In this document: positions 58,559-64,000 of the stretch, in pieces
Layout: each line of letters begins with the position of its first letter
Numbering within the stretch: position 1 is the first letter of the stretch
NCBI RefSeq assembly: GCF_023101765.2
Contig: NC_064215.1
Span: 8,432,001 to 8,496,000 of the forward strand
Origin: Spodoptera frugiperda
Taxonomy: Eukaryota; Arthropoda; Insecta; Lepidoptera; Noctuidae
Direction of reading: 5' to 3'
DNA length: 64,000 nucleotides
Translations under genes and position numbers: made by a program
Notes under the pieces: model-generated
What the model was told of the DNA's origin: nothing
Databases searched by the model: none
Seen by the model: only the letters and a program-made list of their open reading frames with translations

Positions 58559-58569
58559 AAATAAAATAC
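58556..58569. repeat. SINE-A target-site duplication, right
   Basis: GCTAAATAAAATAC, identical to the left copy. Confidence 0.88.
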
Positions 58570-58979
58570 ATTACTAGAGCTATTCATTCATCATTGTAAA
58601 ATACTGCCTAGAAACTGTTCGTGACATATCGATGTAAGTAAAGCAAGCACAAGCAATTCCTATCTAGATTTAATTATTAGATATCGGTAATTTAAACCAT
58701 TGCTTGCCTGTGAATAGAATGAATAATTGGTAGTAAAATATTTATAGGTTGATACTAATTGTATTATTAGTAGGATTTGTACGATATTGTATTTTGTTAG
58801 TGCATATTTTTGGCAAATGGCTTGTATACATAGAGTTCTTGTAGTATGTAAATAATAGGACTTTCGAGCTAGAGTACCAATGATTAAATGTGCGACCAAA
58901 TCTAAGTATACGGTTAGTCATGTCTTTGGGATATTTAAATAAAAATAGCTTTAAATAAATGATTAGTTTTATTTTTGAT
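58570..58979. other. AT-rich DNA, nothing recognised
   Basis: No supported feature. Confidence 0.3.
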
Positions 58980-59165
58980 ACGTACTCCATGGCAGAGACA
59001 TTGGACCGCCAATTGCTACTAATTTAACATACCTCTTTCGCTCGTCGATTCCTCGTTCTTTAATATATCGCTAATCTGGTCGATACATGTCCGTCTAGGG
59101 TGCCCTCCACAGACGGTCCCATTCATATCCGCTCTATATACTTCTTTCGCAAATCTGCTTTCATC
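58980..59165 (-). repeat. Dispersed repeat (GCGTTCCATTGTCTCTGCC family), copy 3
   Basis: GGCAGAGACATTGGACCGCC, TTTAATATATCGCTAATCTG, ACATGTCCGTCTAGGGTGCC and GCAAATCTGCTTTCATCCAT. Its minus strand reads like a LINE coding tail (GRPRRTCIDQ-type wording), though the frame is damaged. Confidence 0.6.
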
Positions 59166-59520
59166 CATTCTTTCTAAATTTTTTATTAAACATACTTAAA
59201 GCTACTCAAGATTAAACGTAAACTTCATGATTATTAGACGATCACCGTTATCTAAATGACATAATATTGTAATAAAAATAAATTAAAATTTCGTAATCCC
59301 AATATTTAATCATAATTATTATGATAGGTACTAAAATCATTTTATTGGTAAATTGTTAAGATCGTTTAGGACCGTATACCTATCAAACCTTAGATTTTAT
59401 TTTTATCTATTTGCCAAAAATAGCTTCGTTGTGAAATTTATTAAAAATTATTGTTAGTTTGTAAAGTTTTCACCTAATAAACTACTGAACTGGCTTTAAT
59501 ATATTTTTTTTATTTTACAA
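59166..59520. other. AT-rich DNA, nothing recognised
   Basis: No supported feature. Confidence 0.3.
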
Positions 59521-59668
59521 CTAACTTCTGCCAGCGGCTTCCACGTTTCCGTGTGATAAAAAGTATCCTATCACCCAAAATCAGCTCACACTGTCTGCAT
59601 CAAAATCCGTTCAGTAGTTTCAGCAACATCCAAAAGATCAAACTTTTCCATTTATAATAATAGTGTAA
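59521..59668 (-). mobile_element. Helitron-like short element
   Basis: Minus strand. The 3' end reads GCCGCTGGCAGAAGTTAG before T, with AAAAAGTATCCTATCACCCA and AAAATCCGTTCAGTAGTTTC in the interior. The terminal CTAG is mutated to TTAG. Confidence 0.55.
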
Positions 59669-59938
59669 TAATTGTTTCTTATGCTTTTTTATACAAACAA
59701 ATTTTTTTTTTTTTTGCATTTAATTGGATTTTGAAACTTTTCCATCACTTTGATAATTATGAATATCAAAAACAAAGCAGTAAAAATCAAATATTAAATT
59801 AATAGAGTCACTATCATTTATCGATGTTTGAACATCTCCTCCAACTTGATCATTATGATAATCCAATATCATAAAATATACGAAGAAATTAATCGTTTAA
59901 GAGTAAAAAACCAGTTTTGGAACATTTTACGATAATAT
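59669..59938. other. AT-rich DNA
   Basis: Nothing recognised. Confidence 0.3.
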
Positions 59939-60281
59939 AATCCCACCCAAAACATAAATGTGAAAGGCTGCCAAGTTCGATAATATTGGAATGCTTCGCC
60001 TATAAAAGAAGTGAGATCTAAATAAGTACCAAGTTCCACACACAGACCTCAGTTAAAAATGATATAACAAGTTGGCAAGTTTTCACACACTTTGTTATAA
60101 ATCTATAAACGCAATGAGTCAAGTATATAATTTTCTATTAAAACTTGCCAAGTTATATCATTTTTAACTGAGGTCTGTGTATGGAACTTGGTACTTATTT
60201 AGATCTCACTTCTTTTATAGGCGAAGCATTCCAATATTATCGAACTTGGCAGCCTTTCACATTTATGTTTTGGGTGGGATT
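59939..60281. repeat. Large near-perfect palindrome (foldback), 343 bp
   Basis: Left arm 59,939-60,083 (145 bp) and right arm 60,140-60,281 (142 bp) are reverse complements with, by eye, one substitution and one 3-bp indel (AAG near 60,069). A 56-bp spacer separates them. The outer bases are AATCCCACCCAAAACATAAA. A transcript would fold into a hairpin with a stem of about 140 bp. It is either a foldback transposon end or the result of a recent inverted duplication. No target-site duplication was found. Confidence 0.95.
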
Positions 60282-60850
60282 TCATTTATTTTTGTAAGGT
60301 TTATTTTCTTTTTTTCTTATTTTACTTTACTTTGACTAAATACAAACCTTCGTAACGAATTTTAGGTCGGTACGATCATTGGAAGATATAGATAATTTTT
60401 TTGTTTTAGTTCCTTAGGGGTATGAATTTACACCTTCATTATTTTTAAAACCGACTCACACTTGGCCATTTTCAGATTTTTTCCTTTACTTTGACCTAAA
60501 GACCTACCTCCATGCCAAATTTCAAGTCAATACGACCATTGGAAGTGGTCTAGGTTTTTGATGAGTGAGTGAGTCAGTCAGTGAGTGTATAGTAAAAATA
60601 GCGATTTTCTGACGTCAATATCTCAAGACCTACAATAGGTACATTAATGAAATTTTGTATTTTAGATAAGTAAGTAGATCTCGACAGATACTAGAAATTT
60701 CATATGCGTAGATAAAATAGATTTTGAGTTATAGGTGGGTCGAACTTGGCCCGAAATGGTTCGTGTAATATAACCCACGGCCGGTGTGTCGGTTTTTTTG
60801 CTCGAACTTGGCGGACACACTGCCGTGTGTCTAGATCAAAACATCTGTGA
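60282..60850. repeat. Possible continuation of the foldback element
   Basis: CTTTACTTTGAC followed by CATTGGAAG occurs twice (about 60,325-60,395 and 60,485-60,555). The 11-mer TCGAACTTGGC, present in the palindrome arms, recurs at 60,740 and 60,802. A GTGAGTGAGTCAGTCAGTGA run lies at about 60,562-60,586. No coding frame. Confidence 0.45.
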
Positions 60851-61099
60851 TTTAGCATTTCTATTGAAAATAGGTAATATTTAATTATGTTTGAACATCT
60901 GTAAATAAGGCCAACGGGACAAGTTTTTTGGAAAATACATTTTAAATGTTACTTCCTTGAGACAAGGTCGCATGTTGAAAAACAAAAATATTTTCTAACA
61001 ATTTTGCCAAAAATATAATAATATATTGCCAATAAGTTTACCCCATTTTTAATGAACAGAAAACCGACGCGCGACGTCGAACACCGCTTACATTGTATT

Positions 61100-61240
61100 T
61101 CGTTGTGTGAGTGAGGTTACCAGAGGCCTAATTTCCATATTTCCCAATCCTGATTCCCTAACAACCCTTAAATTCCTAACCCCCAAAAAGCCGGCAACGC
61201 ACTTGTAACGCCCGAAATTGCTTACAATCAGGTGATCGAT
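61100..61240 (+). repeat. GGCCGGCAACGC family, plus-strand copy
   Basis: GTGTGAGTGAGGTTACCAGA, TTTCCCAATCCTGATTCCC, AAAAAGCCGGCAACGCACTT and TGCTTACAATCAGGTGATCG. Confidence 0.65.
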
Positions 61241-61705
61241 ATGCTACTTTACCGACTAATAACCATACTAAACCATAAAAAGTATGAGCTGACTCAAAAA
61301 TAACCAGAAATCGAACTAATAAACGACCAAAATCTCAGCACAAATAAGGATAGCATCGCAAAACTTTCTTGCTTCCCCATTCAGGGTAAATACAAGGCAT
61401 ATGCTCCTACCCAGCTATCCGCACAAGTTAGCACTCCGATTTAACACCAACTCACCAACAGTATATGGAAATAGCTCGGATGCCCGATGTAGTTAAAATT
61501 ATCTCACTGCGAATGTAGAAATAATTCAGCACTGGCGCAGAGTATTTTATCTCTTAATTGTCAGGTCCTGTTATGGTGGTGATTACCATTGGTAGTTTCT
61601 TAAGGTTTATCTCTATTAGACTTTTAGTATGATTTTATACCTAGATTTATATTTCCTACAAAGTTGTTTCGTTTTCGCTAATACTAATGAGGACTTATTG
61701 ATGAC
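61241..61705. other. AT-rich DNA, nothing recognised
   Basis: No supported feature. Confidence 0.3.
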
Positions 61706-61915
61706 TGCACGGTTGGTGCGGTGGCTGGGCAACTGGCTGCCGTGCAACGTGTAGCGGGTTCGATTCCCGCACGGAGCAACTCTTTGTGTGATCCACAAAT
61801 TGGTGTTTCAGGTCTAGGTGTGATGTGTATGTGAAATTGTTTGTAAACGCACCTACGACACAGGAGAAAATGCTAAAGTGGGACAAAGCCTTTTATAAAG
61901 AAAAAAAAAAAAAAC
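61706..61915 (+). mobile_element. SINE family B, full-length copy
   Basis: The tRNA-derived head (GACTGCACGGTTGGTGCGGT; GGCTGGGCAACTGGCTGCCG) has a perfect B box GGTTCGATTCC at 61,757-61,767. It is followed by CACGGAGCAACTCTTTGTGT and the body CGCACCTACGACACAGGAGA, ending in an A run. The best reference copy in the window. It is not a tRNA gene, because the acceptor arms do not close and the body runs on. Confidence 0.9.
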
Positions 61916-61969
61916 GCAAAGTAAGAATGCTTTGTACAGTGAGTGATTTGCTTCATCAGATTATAGCTA

Positions 61970-62210
61970 TAAAAATAAAATAAAATAAAAATGTTTATTG
62001 CAGAAACTTGTACAACTATAACAGTTAGTAACAGTCATAACATAGAGACCTCCTTTTAAGTAAACGATATAGCTGTGCTAGGAGGCCCCGCTCTTCAATT
62101 AAAATTTATAAAATGGTTAAAATGGTGCACAAGAAAAACAATAATAAATAAATGAACTTGAGTACAAAAATTTAAACAAAATAAAATAAAACTTAAAAGA
62201 AAAGAAAAGA
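61970..62210 (-). repeat. Possible LINE 3' end, minus strand
   Basis: TTTATTGCAGAAACTTGTAC and GCTAGGAGGCCCCGCTCTTC with AAATAAAATAAAA on the left resemble the reversed 3' end of a LINE. Single copy, so weak. Confidence 0.25.
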
Positions 62211-62215
62211 AAAGA

Positions 62216-62309
62216 GTGTGTGTGTGTTTGTATTTGTGTTTGTGTGGGTGTGTGTGTGTGTGGGTGTGTGTGTGTGGGTGTGTGTGTGAGTGTGGGTGTG
62301 GGTGTGTGT
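62216..62309 (+). repeat. TG/GGTG-type microsatellite
   Basis: Mixed GTGTGTGTGGGTGTGTG units. The histidine/threonine-rich frame on the other strand is a by-product. Confidence 0.95.
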
Positions 62310-62399
62310 GCAAGCTACATCCAAACAACAGAAGATGACTAAATCATCTTTTGTGAACGAAGTAAAAAGTTTATCCTATAGATAGATGAATTGTAACAC

Positions 62400-62520
62400 A
62401 CTTTTGTAAAACAAGACAAACTCAAATAATTTATTGCATTCATATGTAGGTAGGTACATACTTACATAGATATTACGTTAACAGCATTAGTTTCAACATG
62501 AAACCTGGTTAGGGCTCGGC
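62400..62520. repeat. Dispersed repeat (ATTTATTGCATTCAT family), copy 2
   Basis: CAAACTCAAATAATTTATTG and TTCAACATGAAACCTGGTTA match 7468-7565 with a longer middle. Confidence 0.5.
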
Positions 62521-63074
62521 GACATACAGAATGACACAATGAGCATCAAGTCAGTTGGTATTACAAGCTTAACACAAATGTGCTTATTTTAACAAAACTA
62601 ACATGACATTATTTTACTTAATATCAATATGTTATTAAAGGATATTATTGAGGAACATTAAAGGGTATGAAGAATTAATAATTGTTACATAATTATATTG
62701 TCAGTGATATTAAGCTGGCTACTTATAAGAGTGGAAACTTATCATCTTCTTTTGTTTTTATGAAATATTATATTGAGTGTACTTCTGACTATTTGTTTAA
62801 TTCACATGTTACATTATTTTGGCTATATAGTATATATATTAATAAAAAATATATAACAATAACAAAATGTAGAATATGAAAAAAAAGATCCTAAAATGAC
62901 CAAAATCAAAATATTATCATTCTCTTTGCAAAGCGACGTACCAATAATAATCCCTAAGCTAAACCAAATACCGGTATTACAATATCAAATAGGCGAAGAA
63001 CAGTTCATGTGCATATATGGCGAGACCAAGACTGCAGAGCAGGTTTGACTTTTAATACAAAATTGTTTAGTGGC
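62521..63074. other. AT-rich DNA, nothing recognised
   Basis: No supported feature. Confidence 0.3.
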
Positions 63075-63157
63075 TACACAAGTACCCAGTTTATAATAGC
63101 CTCTCTTTGTATGATCTCTCAGTACATTCGACGGTCACTTTATAATGGTTTTGTATA
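63075..63157 (+). mobile_element. 80-bp inverted-ended element, copy C
   Basis: TACACAAGTACCCAGTTTAT and TATAATGGTTTTGTATAGCT at the ends, with the core CTTTGTATGATCTCTCAGTA shared with copy A. Confidence 0.55.
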
Positions 63158-63419
63158 GCTTGATCTGCAGCCATGTTTCTCCGGTGTAATTTAATGATTT
63201 TCTAACAGTTGCACTGCTAATGATTACGCTCTTAACAAGCGTTGCCAATGTTACTCGTTTAAACATGTCATTATAATCCCATTTGCTAAGATATAAGTAA
63301 GGTCCATAAATGGCATAGCTTGACATATTAGTTATGGAAATTTTGATGTCAACGTGTCTGTATTAGCATAATTGGTGTCGTTAAAGGTAAAATATAACTG
63401 TCGTTTCATAAATTTATTT

Positions 63420-63512
63420 AGTAAGTCTTTGACTGCCAATAGAAAACTGTTGAAGGCAAATCCGCCGCTAACGTCGGTCACCGGTGACCACCCCGGCGTT
63501 CAATGAGTTAAT
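63420..63512 (+). repeat. TTAA-bounded 83-bp repeat, copy 2
   Basis: GACTGCCAATAGAAAACTGT, AAGGCAAATCCGCC, then the perfect palindrome GGTCACCGGTGACC, ending at TTAA (63,508). The left TTAA is mutated. Confidence 0.55.
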
Positions 63513-64000
63513 AGTTCTTTAAAAACGAGTATCGACGGTTTTGACAAGTTTAAGATTTTAGTTATGTATGTTAATCTGCACATAATTTCTTACCATGCTC
63601 TTTTTACTTTTGGCTGATAAAACCTTTTACTCATTAATTGGATTAGTAGGGTTTGCTGATTTCAAATGTAAATATGTTTTTTGAAGATATTCATCATACA
63701 TCATTCATATTAATTCATTTCATTGTCTCATTATGTTATGATAAAATTTGAATGACTACCTTTACATTAAAACGATTAGAATGACAATAAGTAATAATTA
63801 CATTTGATTCAATAAGTTACATCTATTGTCTAAAATTTTAATTCCAAGAAATGAAATCCGAAATTCACATCAATGGATAAATTGGATTATCTTTTAAATA
63901 TTATGTTCATTTGCAAAAGTAAAGGACTTCGATTATATGTTATCTTTTTAATTACATTTAATACTAATTTACATAAGAAGATAAAGCTTAAGGTTTATTG
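63513..64000. other. AT-rich DNA, nothing recognised
   Basis: No supported feature. Confidence 0.3.

Noticed and set aside
61706..61783. tRNA gene
   Set aside because: Perfect B box, but arms do not close and the SINE-B body and A run follow.
62095..62328. His/Thr-rich peptide gene
   Set aside because: The frame is produced by the TG/GGTG microsatellite read on the other strand.

Overview
The window looks like repeat-rich, gene-poor nuclear DNA of an insect, most likely a moth (Lepidoptera, possibly Noctuoidea). The case rests on the interspersed repeats. There are two tRNA-derived SINE families, a jockey-type non-LTR retrotransposon whose endonuclease and reverse transcriptase resemble those common in moth genomes, an R1-like LINE 3' end, short Helitron-type elements ending in CTAG, and several MITE families. 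Background DNA is AT-rich; the two LINEs stand out as GC-rich islands. No intact host gene, rRNA gene, functional tRNA gene or CRISPR array could be supported. Lepidopteran attribution and family names come from recognition by eye, not from a database search.

Layout. 1-7.8 kb: three same-orientation copies of one MITE family (908, 2168, 6071), SINE copies and LINE tails. 8.29-11.89 kb: a near full-length jockey-like LINE on the minus strand, with apurinic endonuclease and reverse transcriptase domains and a poly(A) tail, broken by a frameshift at 9721-9725 and probably another near its 5' end. 12-17 kb: AT-rich DNA with scattered repeat tails. 17.5-19.5 kb: a 518-bp pogo-like MITE, a segmental duplication pair and two SINEs. 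20-25 kb: Helitron-like copies, decayed short repeats and a Tc1/mariner-type MITE. 25.0-25.1 kb: a possible first exon of a secreted protein gene.

25-35 kb is mostly unassigned AT-rich DNA with a complete 189-bp Helitron-like element at 33,482. 35.4-37.6 kb holds several weak, protein-like decayed frames of unknown origin. 38-54 kb: more repeat tails, a long GAGAAA microsatellite and a small palindromic tandem repeat. 54.88-55.63 kb: a 5'-truncated R1-like LINE flanked by a perfect 13-bp target-site duplication; its 3' tail is the parent sequence of at least eight shorter repeats in the window. 56-64 kb: a folded MITE, a full-length SINE with a 14-bp target-site duplication and a (TG)n tail, a 343-bp near-perfect palindrome, and more repeat tails.

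How the parts relate: the window records layered transposition rather than a gene system. Endonuclease and reverse transcriptase encoded by LINEs of these types mobilise LINE and SINE RNAs. The DNA-transposon and Helitron fragments are all non-autonomous and would need enzymes encoded elsewhere.
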